A stretch of 64,000 bases of DNA from MED-G105 sp039025235. GTDB taxonomy: Bacteria; Pseudomonadota; Alphaproteobacteria; Caulobacterales; Parvularculaceae. Below the pieces are notes generated by a model. It was not told the DNA's origin. It did not search any database and worked only from the letters and a program-made list of their open reading frames with translations. A program made the translations under genes and the position numbers. Positions 36,905 through 46,139 of this stretch are shown here, one piece after another; the stretch's first letter is position 1, and each line of letters opens with the position of its first letter. Location: contig JBCCOS010000008.1 of assembly GCA_039025235.1 (NCBI GenBank), positions 168,947-232,946 of the forward strand, read 5' to 3'.

Positions 36905-38188
36905 TTAGTGCTCTACGATCTTCGCAGCCCCATAACCCGCTTCACGAACGCGCCTTAAAAAGGCATCGGCGGATTTCTGATCAGGGAATGGTCCCGCTTC
37001 TAAATGGAAGCGGTTTTCACCGTCTGGGGCGTCGAAAACGGCGTATTCAACGCTTGAACCAAAGACATCTTGCGCCACTTCTAGACCATCGAACGTATCA
37101 AAAGTGCCGATTTCTATCCAAAGCTTGGGGTCTATCTGATTACGCTTTGAGTTGGCCATTGATGTTGCGGACGTACCCGTCCCAGAAATCGGCGCCGAGA
37201 TTGGCGCAACGGCCGCACCGATTAACGGGATATTACGGGACTTATCGATCACGCTCGTGGTTGAATTATCATTTGATGCATTGCCGTCTGAAAATACGCT
37301 GTCTTTGATTGTGCGATCTTGCGCAGACTGATCCGATGGAACAGCACTCGAGAGGCGACGACGCTCAACATCAGCAACCGACACCATTGTTTCTGTTTGC
37401 CCACCTTCTGTTTGATTTGGCGAAGGCTCAGTTACAGTTGACGGGTTACTTGCGATAGGGGCCATTTGCGGCAGCGGTTCTGTTAAAACTGATGCGCGTC
37501 GCGACACGATGATCTTGCGCGTTGCCGTTTGAGGTGACTGACCGGCCTGCGCAGACGGCCTTTGGGCACGCGCACCTTTTGTCGTCAGACCGTCTTCGAA
37601 TGATGATGCTTGACGCACGGCTGATGAATTCCCCGCAGACCGTCCTCGGAATCGCGTTTTTTCCGTGTCGAAGGAATAAACCCGAGTTTGCCCTTTCGAT
37701 GGCGCACGCTCATATAATGCCGCTTGTCGCACATAACGGACCTGCACTTTCGCAAGTCCCTTATCTTTAAAGCCCAAAGAGCGTGCCGCTGCTTCCGAAA
37801 GATCAATAATGCGATCGCCGACGAAAGGCCCGCGGTCATTCACCCGCACGAATAAACGCCGGCCGTTTTCAAGATTTCGAACCTCAACAATCGAAGGAAG
37901 CGGTAAAGTCTGATGTGCCGCTGATATTCGATTCTTGTCGAAAATCTCTCCATTCGCCGTTGGTCGACCATGAAATTGCGGCCCGTACCAAGAAGCGAGA
38001 CCCACGCGATTATATCTTGGATCAACCTTCGGTGTGTAGGTCCGTCCATTAATCGTATAGGGCTTACCAATTTTGTAGTGGGGACGTGGTGCATTGGCCA
38101 CGGGATAGCGTTGTGTGGCACATGCGGCCAGGGTCAAAATAATTCCCGAAATAAGCGCTAACCTTTTGAGAACACGCAAGATTGTCAC
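36905..38188 (-). CDS. rlpA: RlpA-like septal ring lipoprotein with SPOR domain
   Basis: 427 residues. Lipobox LAAC (Cys23). A double-psi beta-barrel spans about 60-150 (VGLASWYGPQFHGRPTANGE, VRVNDRGPFVGDRIIDLS), matching RlpA lytic transglycosylases that cut peptidoglycan lacking stem peptides. A long low-complexity Ser/Thr/Gln linker follows, and the C-terminal SPOR domain (from about residue 350, KLWIEIGTFDTFDGLEVAQ) binds denuded septal glycan. First gene of the envelope-replication run with dacA, tmk and holB. Confidence 0.93.
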   Translation of the reverse strand: MTILRVLKRLALISGIILTLAACATQRYPVANAPRPHYKIGKPYTINGRTYTPKVDPRYNRVGLASWYGPQFHGRPTANGEIFDKNRISAAHQTLPLPSIVEVRNLENGRRLFVRVNDRGPFVGDRIIDLSEAAARSLGFKDKGLAKVQVRYVRQAALYERAPSKGQTRVYSFDTEKTRFRGRSAGNSSAVRQASSFEDGLTTKGARAQRPSAQAGQSPQTATRKIIVSRRASVLTEPLPQMAPIASNPSTVTEPSPNQTEGGQTETMVSVADVERRRLSSAVPSDQSAQDRTIKDSVFSDGNASNDNSTTSVIDKSRNIPLIGAAVAPISAPISGTGTSATSMANSKRNQIDPKLWIEIGTFDTFDGLEVAQDVFGSSVEYAVFDAPDGENRFHLEAGPFPDQKSADAFLRRVREAGYGAAKIVEH

Positions 38189-38227
38189 TCCCCTTTAAGC
38201 CAAGATACAAATTACCATCGGCGCCTT

Positions 38228-38328
38228 GAGCTTTGTGCGTTCCGATTGAATCGGAACGCCGCTCTAAGTCATTGTTTGGTCGCGCTTCTTTTGCCGATAA
38301 CCGGTCATACTTATCGGCGAAGCGCTCT
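38228..38328. repeat. Two-hairpin intergenic repeat, family A, copy 2
   Basis: Begins with GCGTTCCGATTGAATCGGAA (hairpin 1), then CGCCGCTCTAAGTC, then GCGCTTCTTTTGCCGATAAC paired with CTTATCGGCGAAGCGCTC (hairpin 2). Opposite orientation to the copies at 2052 and 59055. Sits between rlpA and the IS110 remnant. Confidence 0.85.
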
Positions 38329-38536
38329 GGTATGCCAGCTTCTTGCAACACCCAGCAAAGCCATCACCATACCTATTCGACTGACGTGCTTAACAAAACC
38401 TGAATCAATGACGATGGTTCTTAAATCGCTCGATGAGACGAGGCTATGAATGCCAACATTTTTTGGGTGGACGACCCATTCGAAGGCGTCATAGGCACCG
38501 GTTACGGTGGAAACCTTAGGAAAGAAGGATCCACTT

Positions 38537-38719
38537 ATGGCAAGCGTTGCGTTGATCAGAATCGAACTTGCCAAGCATATCTCCCATCTCCACGGTTGTG
38601 ACCTAGCTGGTAAGATGGTTTTTAAAAAGAAAATGAGGCGCTTCGGTTTTAATGACTTGGGCGCTATCCGGTCGGCATGCAGGTTGGCGATGGAGGCATG
38701 TAACTTGTGCGAGCCATGA
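38537..38719 (+). pseudogene. IS110-family transposase remnant (N-terminal part)
   Basis: An ATG with AAGGA eight nucleotides upstream opens MASVALIRIELAKHISHLHG and then CDLAGKMVFKKKMRR, a close match to the start of IS110-type transposases, including the first acidic residue of their RuvC-like DEDD core region. The frame then continues through a shortened RLAMEACN segment and stops after about 60 residues, where a full enzyme has over 300. The rest is not recognisable before the next gene at 38957. A decayed insertion. Confidence 0.72.
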
Positions 38720-38956
38720 AGCCCGTTGCTTTCACCCTGATCGAGACCAACTCGCTAAACAACGTTGATCCGACAGGCTAGCTCACCTGACTTCTCGACT
38801 GAATCGCAGAGTACAAACTCAATCGCCTCGACGAAGTCCCGTCATTGCGTTATCGTATACATTAGTTTTGTGAGGTTCGATTGGACTCGGTAGGCCGCGA
38901 TCAACTGGCGATCACTAACGAAACATGCTTGGTACTTAAAAAGGGGGAGAGGTGTT

Positions 38957-39760
38957 GTGCATCGTTTATTTATTGGATTGATCGTTTTTCTTGCAATTTC
39001 TGCTTGTACGACGATACCCGAGGAGCCAATTGCTGGCGGCAAACAGTATGCTCTCGCTGTCGCGATGGAGGACGCCTTTCGTGTCCGAAAAACGGGCACC
39101 ACTGTTTTCAACAACAAGGAAACAAACGATGCGGCGCTCGAATTTGATATACCGGCGTATATCAGCGGAAAATTGGTTGAAGGCTTAGAGAAAAGACATC
39201 TCGTTACCCCAATCGAAGTTGACGTGAACGGCCTGTTGTCGACCGTCGAAGCCAATAGTCGGAAAATTTTTGGCGGCAGCCTAAAGGTATCTGCTCTAAC
39301 GAAGGACTTTGTGGTCGATAAACAGCCGGAAGGTTTCGACCGTAACAGCTTCGATGGGATTATTCTTGTGTATCCGAGCAGCGGCAACACGGCTGGATTT
39401 AGGGGAGAGCCCAATTTGAGCGGTATCGGCCTTTATAGAGACTCATTTTTTGGATTGAAAACAACCGTTATGTATCTCGGCGCAAGGGTTGCAATTCTTG
39501 ATCCGGAGACTTTGGAGCCTGAGGTTGAACGACAGTTTACGACCGGTGTGTTGATAGCGAATGGAAAAAAACAATCGTGTGCTGACTGTTTTTACCGTGA
39601 CGTAAATGACGGCAAGTTGTTTCAACTCGACCCAACAGATTATACCGATGAGCAACGTCAAATGCTTGCGTCGCATCTGAGAGAAATGATCGATCAAGGT
39701 GCGTTATATACGCTATATCAACTCGGTCTAGGGCCGATACCGGCGCATGTAGCTGAGTAA
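38957..39760 (+). CDS. Lipoprotein of unknown function
   Basis: 267 residues, GTG start at 38957 with a strong GGGGGAGAGG ribosome-binding site. Lipobox AISAC (Cys17). The rest is a soluble alpha/beta protein (SFDGIILVYPSSGNTAGFRG, LGARVAILDPETLEPEVERQ) with two later cysteines (SCADC) that could form a disulfide. No family recognised. It lies alone between a transposase remnant and a convergent serine hydrolase, in a region of signs of past rearrangement. Confidence 0.75.
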   Translation: MHRLFIGLIVFLAISACTTIPEEPIAGGKQYALAVAMEDAFRVRKTGTTVFNNKETNDAALEFDIPAYISGKLVEGLEKRHLVTPIEVDVNGLLSTVEANSRKIFGGSLKVSALTKDFVVDKQPEGFDRNSFDGIILVYPSSGNTAGFRGEPNLSGIGLYRDSFFGLKTTVMYLGARVAILDPETLEPEVERQFTTGVLIANGKKQSCADCFYRDVNDGKLFQLDPTDYTDEQRQMLASHLREMIDQGALYTLYQLGLGPIPAHVAE

Positions 39761-40135
39761 GGCGACTGCGTCATCGAGCTAGAACGATGATTTAGGTCAT
39801 GCAAAACAATTCACGCCGCTTAGGTGGTTCTGTTCATGACACCTTCTGCACTTTGCGCGGTTAAGCTTGTCCGATTATACAAATCCGAAAAGTTGTGCGA
39901 GCTCTTAATGGTCGATACAACGAAAGTTCAATATCTTTCTTTAATACAGTCTTTGAGCTTCAGAACGCACCTTTTTCACTGGCGTTGATGAAGCATCTTT
40001 TTGATCTTGCTACAGCAACGGTCAGATCACGGTACGTTACTAACAACTCCATATAGGTTTTCTTGTCCTGTGATTGATCAAGACGTTCAATCCTGTCACG
40101 CTTCCAGCGATTTATGTTTCGTTGAAGCAGAAACC
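39761..40135. other. Spacer with possible gene remnant
   Basis: No confident gene. On the minus strand an open frame from about 40125 to the TGA at 39960 reads in a protein-like way (KRDRIERLDQSQDKKTYMEL, LVTYRDLTVAVARSK) but has no ATG before its middle and no ribosome-binding site. It may be the tail of a lost gene. Confidence 0.3.
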
Positions 40136-41725
40136 CTATCGTACACGCCTTAGATCAAGGTGATGAAAATCATAAGAGAAATCGGTAATTTCCGAAATTG
40201 CTTTCATCTTGATGCCAACGACTTTGTTAGCGCTAATATCAAAATCAACGAATGCGTCGGCTTTCAAGGAGCGGTCCGGCCAAATCGCTGCAAAACGGTT
40301 GCCATTATAATGCATCAATGTGCCATCTAATAGCTCGGATCGGCTCATATCTAGAAAAAGAGCGCCATTCTTTTCCGAGACGGTCACGTCACCATACCAA
40401 GGGTCACGATAAACTCCAGCATATTCCGTAAGTGGTAAACCTGGTTGTTTATTTCCCGATTCCGGCTTTACGACTTGCGCTAACGCCGTTGTCGCGTTTT
40501 CAATTGAGTCATTTAGCATCTGCCCATAGGCAGCAATGAAATCAAACGATCGAGTGCCAAGGAGATCATCGGCGATCTGTCGTGCCCATGCGAGAGATGT
40601 TCGGCGGTAATCATTAGATACCGCGAATATGGCAATATTTTTCTCAGGGAGTAAAAGCAAGTGGCTGATAACTCCAGAAATGCCACCCGAATGGGCGATC
40701 ATCAAGGTGCCGTCAAAATCTTGAACGCTCCAGCCGAGGGCATAAGCCGCCACATGGGATAGTCCACTATCACGCGACATCTTTGAACGGTTTAATGGTG
40801 TGACACCCGTCCAAAGTTCATCGGCCTGGTGTTCTGTAATCAGACGTTTTCCATTTTGTGTCACACCGCCAGCCAACCAGAATTTCGCCCAGGTCAGCAT
40901 ATCGCCAATCGGACAAAGAATGCCGCCCGCTGCCGCAACAGTTTCGGATAACTGCGTTCTTTCGTCGATTGGCGTTCCCACTGCGTCTTGCGGTGCGCGT
41001 TCATGGCCAGTTATCACAACGCGGTCCGCCGGCACCCGGGCAATACTTGTGTAACAATCATCCATGCCCAAGGGATTAAATATTTCATCCGTCAAAAAGT
41101 CATGCCAACTTTTACCAGAAACCCGCGTAATAACTTCGCCTGCAACAACATAAAGAAGGTTGTCATAGGCATATGTCGAGCGAAAATCGGTACTCTGCGG
41201 TAGCGACGGAAGCGCAGCAATAATATCTGATATTGAGGATTTTGCGTCGGGCCAAAACAAAAGGTCCCCTGCGCCAAGCGGTAGGCCCGAGCGATGGGTC
41301 AACGCATCTCGTACCGTAAAATGTTCTGTAACCCAAGGGTCATACATTTCGAATTCTGGGATATACCTTTTTAACGGTGCATCCCATTCAACGGCGCTGC
41401 GATCAACCAAGATCGCCAAGGCTGTCGTCGTAAACGCTTTGCTGATAGAGCCGATGGGTAACAGCATGTCGTCGGTAATCTTGCGGTCCCGACCTTCCTC
41501 TGCGGTGCCCACCGAGCCCTGAAAGACGACGTCTCCCTCAACCAATACAGCGGCTGTGAGGCCCGTCGCTTGGAAAGTCTCTAGCGCGCGCTCCAGTTCA
41601 CCTTGATAGTCCGGTTGCGCAATCCCCGCCCCGTCGTTTGGTAAACAGGCGGTCAAATACGGGACGGTAAGAAACGCAGTGAATAATCTGGCTAAGAATT
41701 GTATTGCACAGTTAAAGCGGATCAT
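40136..41725 (-). CDS. Beta-lactamase-fold serine hydrolase, lipoprotein (second)
   Basis: 529 residues from the ATG at 41725 (the TTG at 41755 is less likely). Signal peptide ends in LTAC (Cys27). Active-site motifs: SISK at 93-96, YDNLLYVVAGEVI (Tyr-Asp-Asn) and HSGGISGV near residue 325. A C-terminal beta domain follows. Same fold as the protein at 29800-31596 but clearly diverged. It is downstream of a TonB-dependent receptor on the same strand with a 484-bp gap containing a repeat. Confidence 0.87.
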   Translation of the reverse strand: MIRFNCAIQFLARLFTAFLTVPYLTACLPNDGAGIAQPDYQGELERALETFQATGLTAAVLVEGDVVFQGSVGTAEEGRDRKITDDMLLPIGSISKAFTTTALAILVDRSAVEWDAPLKRYIPEFEMYDPWVTEHFTVRDALTHRSGLPLGAGDLLFWPDAKSSISDIIAALPSLPQSTDFRSTYAYDNLLYVVAGEVITRVSGKSWHDFLTDEIFNPLGMDDCYTSIARVPADRVVITGHERAPQDAVGTPIDERTQLSETVAAAGGILCPIGDMLTWAKFWLAGGVTQNGKRLITEHQADELWTGVTPLNRSKMSRDSGLSHVAAYALGWSVQDFDGTLMIAHSGGISGVISHLLLLPEKNIAIFAVSNDYRRTSLAWARQIADDLLGTRSFDFIAAYGQMLNDSIENATTALAQVVKPESGNKQPGLPLTEYAGVYRDPWYGDVTVSEKNGALFLDMSRSELLDGTLMHYNGNRFAAIWPDRSLKADAFVDFDISANKVVGIKMKAISEITDFSYDFHHLDLRRVR

Positions 41726-41851
41726 CAGGAATTTTCCAAATTTTGTCAAAAACAACGTTTGGTTAAAAGGTTAGTCTGATCCGGTTTCTAGGGGAAATAC
41801 AAACTTTCTGTGCAAGGCCAGCCAGCCACATGCGATCGATCATGCGGATAC

Positions 41852-41951
41852 TAGAGCGGCGTTCCGATGGAAGCGGAACGCCCCTCTAAGTCCTTGTTTG
41901 GTCGCGCTTCTTTTGCCAATAACCGATCACACTTATCGGCGAAGCGCTCTA
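41852..41951. repeat. Two-hairpin intergenic repeat, family A, copy 3
   Basis: TAGAGCGGCGTTCCGATGGA, then AGCGGAACGCCCCTCTAAGT (hairpin 1), CGCGCTTCTTTTGCCAATAA and CTTATCGGCGAAGCGCTCTA (hairpin 2). Nearly identical to copy 38228-38328 over its second half. More palindromic sequence (AAGCGCTAGGCTTC, GCGGCGCTAGGTT) continues to about 42030. Confidence 0.85.
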
Positions 41952-42209
41952 CTGTTAACATTGCCAAAGAGCTTACCGTCCAAAAGCGCTAGGCTTCAAA
42001 CGGAACCGCTTAGCGGCGCTAGGTTTTTGATATCGCGCTTTTGTAATCGTCTAACCGTTAGCCATTTGAGCTGGAAAACGCTCAAATAAAAACGAACAGA
42101 GCGGTACATCAACAATAGACGACCGATAGACATTGTTAGTCTATAAGATGCACATCATCTGCTGTTTCGTGCGCGGGAATTATCCCAAGAAACCAAGGCG
42201 GTGTTAGTT

Positions 42210-44561
42210 TTAGAACCTAAAAGTAACGCCACCCCCGTAAAATCTAGGTGGTCCGCCAATAAATGTTGGGATACCGAAGCCACCTCCAGTATTACCCGCG
42301 TCAATGATGTATTCTTTATCGAGCAAATTCTCGACATAGCCCTCTACTGTTACCGCCCCATCAAACATTCTCAAACCGGCCCTGATATTGACAAGCCCAT
42401 AGGCTGGTTGGTTTTCTCCGGGCACGGTAAACGATGTTGACCCAACCGTCACAACACTTGTGTCAACATTATCCTCTTCAAAGAACACTTCTGAGCGGTA
42501 CGTATAGGATGGGGTGAAGAATGCGTCACCCCAACGGGTTGGTTGCTCGTAGCGTGCTGTAACCGAAAGAGCATGATCAGGCGATAGGCGGAATTGGTTG
42601 CCACCGAATATCTGTGGGTTACCGTCACTATCTTCTTCGTTAAATCGGCCGCGGTTAAAACCATAGGTTAAAAACAGATTCAAACCGTCCGTTATACGGC
42701 CGGTCAGCCCCATTTCAACACCAACCGAGTCGGCACTCCCAGCATTCAGTGCCATGACCATTGGTGTACCGTTTACAAGCTCGGTAATATCCGTCTGGAA
42801 ATTGACATAATCATAGTAATAAACAGCACTTTCGACGGTAAGACGTCGATCAAAATAACTTCCTTTAAATCCCAATTCATAGGAATTGACGATTTCAGCT
42901 GGTAGTACTTCAAAATCGACAAATGCGTTTCCGTTTCCATCAACAGCATCCGTCACTTCATTCAGAACCTCTGGCCGACGACCACGGGAATAGTTGAAAT
43001 AAACATAGCGACCTGGCTGGAACTCGTAGTTCAGCACTGCACGCCAGGCGAAACCATCAAAGTTATTTTCAACATTCGGATTGTCATCAGAAGAAACAGG
43101 TACCGGAAAGGCATCCGTTACCAAAGCGCCAATACCGCCAAGAGCAGACTGAATAATTTCTGATGAAAACAGTGTTTCTTTATCGTCTCGTGTGTAGCGA
43201 CCGCCAACCGTTAGAATAAGGTTTGGCAAAACTTCATACGATAGTTCACCAAACAAATCGAAAGAAAAGTTGTCAGCGAAGTTTGTAAACTGTTCAAGTT
43301 GGAAAGAAACTGTCTGAGGGAAAGCTGCTGGATTTCCGGTAAGGAACGCTGCCGTAACAGCTTCATCGACGCCAAAGACAAAGTTGAGCGGCAATGCCGT
43401 CTCGGTGTTAATGCCCAAAGGAACGTTCTGACTTCCTTTTTCGAAGAAAACACCCCCACCAAAAAAGCCCTGTAATTTGTCTCCGTCATCATAAGAGAAC
43501 CGAATATCAGAACTGATCTGGCTCGCTTCAGCCTCTTCTGCAAACACAAATACTGGCAGAGCCGATCCATCGGGATCGAATACTTCCACCGAATCAAATT
43601 CACGATACCCCGTCGTACTTGTTACTGACCAAGAGTCCGAAAGCGTCCAATTGAAAATCCCGGTGACGTCGAAATAATCACGGTCGACGCCTAATTCACT
43701 GTTATTGAGAAAACCGCCGAATGTGTTCAGTGACGCGAAGTCGTTGGGGTCTGTCGTTCCTCCCAAAGCAGGAATAACACCGGATTTAAAAGACGTTCCG
43801 GGCGGTGTGTCCTGACCAAAATGACCGATGAGATCGAAGCGTAAGTCCTCATAGACATCCCACCGCAGACTACCGCGCAACGCAAAGCTCTCCGTCCCAT
43901 TGAGAGCGTCACCGCCTAAGTTATTCTCAATAAAGCCAGAACGTTTTTCATAGGTTGCTGCCGTCCGAAGCGCCAGCTTATCATCAATCAACGGAAGGTT
44001 AATCGCCCCCGTATATTTCTGCTGATCGAAATTTCCAAACTCTGTATCAAGAAAACCTTCCAACTCATAGGTCGGCTTTTGCGTAATAACATGCACTGCG
44101 CCGATTTGCGCTGACCGGCCAAATAACGTCCCTTGGGGGCCCTTCAATACTTCTACACGCTCAAGGTCAAACAACTGCACGATGGACCCACGAGGGCGCG
44201 CAATCGATACGCCATTTTGAAAAATAGAAACCCGCGGCTCAATATTTGAAGCACCGTCATCCGACGTAATGCCTCGGAGAACAAAGCCAGGATTATTGAC
44301 ACTTTGCTCTTGAACAACAAAGCCGGGCACAAAGTTTGACAATTCGTCAAACTCATTAATCCCTAGCGCCTGAAGCTGTTCATTATTATAGGTTGTTACC
44401 GATAACGGGACTTCCAAGACATTCTGTTCTCGGAATTGCGATGTAACGACGATAACATCTTGGAAACTGTCTTGTGACGAAGATGCATTCTGCGCAAGCG
44501 CCGAATTGTTCATGGCGAGGACTAACACAAGCGTCGACGAAGCTGAGTAGAAAGAGCGCAT
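42210..44561 (-). CDS. TonB-dependent outer-membrane receptor
   Basis: 783 residues. Signal peptide (to about ALAQ, 24), a TonB-box-like DVIVVTSQ near 34-41, a plug domain (VPGFVVQEQSVNNPGFVLRG, LERVEVLKGPQGTLFGRSA) and a 22-strand barrel with alternating strands to a terminal Phe (FYGGGVTFRF). It imports a large substrate through the outer membrane, powered by TonB-ExbBD encoded elsewhere. Substrate unknown; the serine hydrolase downstream hints at a peptide or ester but this is only context. Confidence 0.93.
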   Translation of the reverse strand: MRSFYSASSTLVLVLAMNNSALAQNASSSQDSFQDVIVVTSQFREQNVLEVPLSVTTYNNEQLQALGINEFDELSNFVPGFVVQEQSVNNPGFVLRGITSDDGASNIEPRVSIFQNGVSIARPRGSIVQLFDLERVEVLKGPQGTLFGRSAQIGAVHVITQKPTYELEGFLDTEFGNFDQQKYTGAINLPLIDDKLALRTAATYEKRSGFIENNLGGDALNGTESFALRGSLRWDVYEDLRFDLIGHFGQDTPPGTSFKSGVIPALGGTTDPNDFASLNTFGGFLNNSELGVDRDYFDVTGIFNWTLSDSWSVTSTTGYREFDSVEVFDPDGSALPVFVFAEEAEASQISSDIRFSYDDGDKLQGFFGGGVFFEKGSQNVPLGINTETALPLNFVFGVDEAVTAAFLTGNPAAFPQTVSFQLEQFTNFADNFSFDLFGELSYEVLPNLILTVGGRYTRDDKETLFSSEIIQSALGGIGALVTDAFPVPVSSDDNPNVENNFDGFAWRAVLNYEFQPGRYVYFNYSRGRRPEVLNEVTDAVDGNGNAFVDFEVLPAEIVNSYELGFKGSYFDRRLTVESAVYYYDYVNFQTDITELVNGTPMVMALNAGSADSVGVEMGLTGRITDGLNLFLTYGFNRGRFNEEDSDGNPQIFGGNQFRLSPDHALSVTARYEQPTRWGDAFFTPSYTYRSEVFFEEDNVDTSVVTVGSTSFTVPGENQPAYGLVNIRAGLRMFDGAVTVEGYVENLLDKEYIIDAGNTGGGFGIPTFIGGPPRFYGGGVTFRF

Positions 44562-44780
44562 TTGGAAAACCCCGCAATTAATTCAACTAATGATTTGTTC
44601 CCGTGATAGGTTCGCAGCTTGTCAGTTGTGTGAACGCTTTGTTGCAGAAACACGACAGATAGGGGATTAGAGGGTGACCTTTCGTAAGCGTTGCAATTTC
44701 TCAACACAAACGAACGCAGGTTGGGCGAATTTGGCCCTAAGGTGTTGCAAAATTGTTTGCTCTAAGCCGACAATCAAATT

Positions 44781-45803
44781 CTAAGCAATTTGGACGGGAT
44801 CAACTTTGTGATCCTTGTGGCCGGAAGACGACGTGCGACTATTGCTGGTTAGCGATAGTGTGAAATAGGCAAGCACGCCGATGACGGAAATCGCTAGAAC
44901 GAAACTTCCATGGACTAGGAACGCAGCGGCAAGGGCTGGAGAGACCTCAAGGCCAAAAAACCCTGACGCCCACAACCATGCTGCTTGAAAGGGTCCTACG
45001 TTCGCGACGCCAGCAATGGGCGCAGCAAAAGCCAATGAGGCGGCAGCACTGATGACGACCATTTCTCGATAAGTCACGTCCAGATTTAGGCCCCGACAGC
45101 CGGCAAGGAATGTACCGATCAGTACACCCCATATAACGATAGAAAGGATCATTTGCTGAGCCACTTGAGAGCGCCGAAGCTGAGCCAAAGGACGCAATAA
45201 GGAAATGATAATCTTTAAGGTGGGTTGCGTTGACGTCATTTGGGCTAATGTTATCAATCTTGGCCAAAAAAGTAGTGCACCACCCAATAAAACCAAAAGC
45301 CCCAAAAAAGCTGCAGTTGCAAAAACACCAATAAATGCGTCTTTTTCGATCCAAATCATTGCGACCGCTGCAGCAGTTGTGAATAAAATGGCAAAAAGAT
45401 CGAAAGCGCGAAGCACAAGAAGTGCCCCCACCGCTTCGATCCTATTCATACGGCCACATCGCGCGATGAGCACGGGGAACACGATTTCGCCAAGTTTCAT
45501 GGGCAGTAATGCCGTTGCTGCGTTATGAATGATCGATATTAGAAAAACACCGTCATCAAACCGTTGGGAGACAAGCAGACTGGCGCGAAGTCCCCTCAGA
45601 ACGGTGACACAAACAACCCCAACAAATAAAATCCCAACCCAGAAGACTTCTGCATGTTGAATGGCGGACCACACGTCAGCCACATCAACCGTCCTAATGA
45701 GGATGAAGAAGCAAAAAATTGTAACGAGGATTGCCACCAACAATTTTCGCGCTACGAGGCCCATCGTCAATAAAGAACCTTTCTTAGATTGGGATATTGC
45801 CAA
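44781..45803 (-). CDS. YbhN / LPG-synthase transmembrane-domain family protein
   Basis: 340 residues with eight or so hydrophobic helices. ALLPMKLGEIVFPVLIARCG and LLVLRAFDLFAILF are signatures of the lysylphosphatidylglycerol synthase TM family (UPF0104). Stand-alone members are thought to flip or transport lipids; the soluble aminoacyl-transfer domain of MprF is absent. The start is uncertain: TTG at 45803 or ATG at 45764, neither with a good ribosome-binding site. Confidence 0.78.
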   Translation of the reverse strand: MAISQSKKGSLLTMGLVARKLLVAILVTIFCFFILIRTVDVADVWSAIQHAEVFWVGILFVGVVCVTVLRGLRASLLVSQRFDDGVFLISIIHNAATALLPMKLGEIVFPVLIARCGRMNRIEAVGALLVLRAFDLFAILFTTAAAVAMIWIEKDAFIGVFATAAFLGLLVLLGGALLFWPRLITLAQMTSTQPTLKIIISLLRPLAQLRRSQVAQQMILSIVIWGVLIGTFLAGCRGLNLDVTYREMVVISAAASLAFAAPIAGVANVGPFQAAWLWASGFFGLEVSPALAAAFLVHGSFVLAISVIGVLAYFTLSLTSNSRTSSSGHKDHKVDPVQIA

Positions 45804-46139
45804 AGTAACCAGAGGCGGTGGTTGCTTGTGCTCACTTAACGCTCGCCCGGCTAAATGCTTGACGCCGCCTCGGACCCATGTCCGTCTCTATAAGACACCG
45901 GTGACACTCAATAAAATGCTAACGCCATCACACCTATCACAGCGCGTTGCGACACAGGAAAGCATGTTTGGACTAAATTTGGGTCGCTAAAGCAAAGTGC
46001 ACTGAACTTGCATCATCTCGTTCCGCTTTAGGGGTGTAGTCACCATATCGCGGAGAGCCCCCAATGGACCGAAAACATCAATCAAAATTTAACAAGAGGC
46101 TGTCGGATTTTGGAACCGGACGCCACCTGCGCAGGCTCT
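45804..46139. other. Gene-free stretch
   Basis: Spacer between the divergently unlinked minus-strand YbhN-like and OmpA genes. A plus-strand frame starting at 46064 has GGAGAG six nucleotides upstream, but most of it is antisense to the OmpA gene and shows no protein character. Nothing else seen. Confidence 0.4.
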
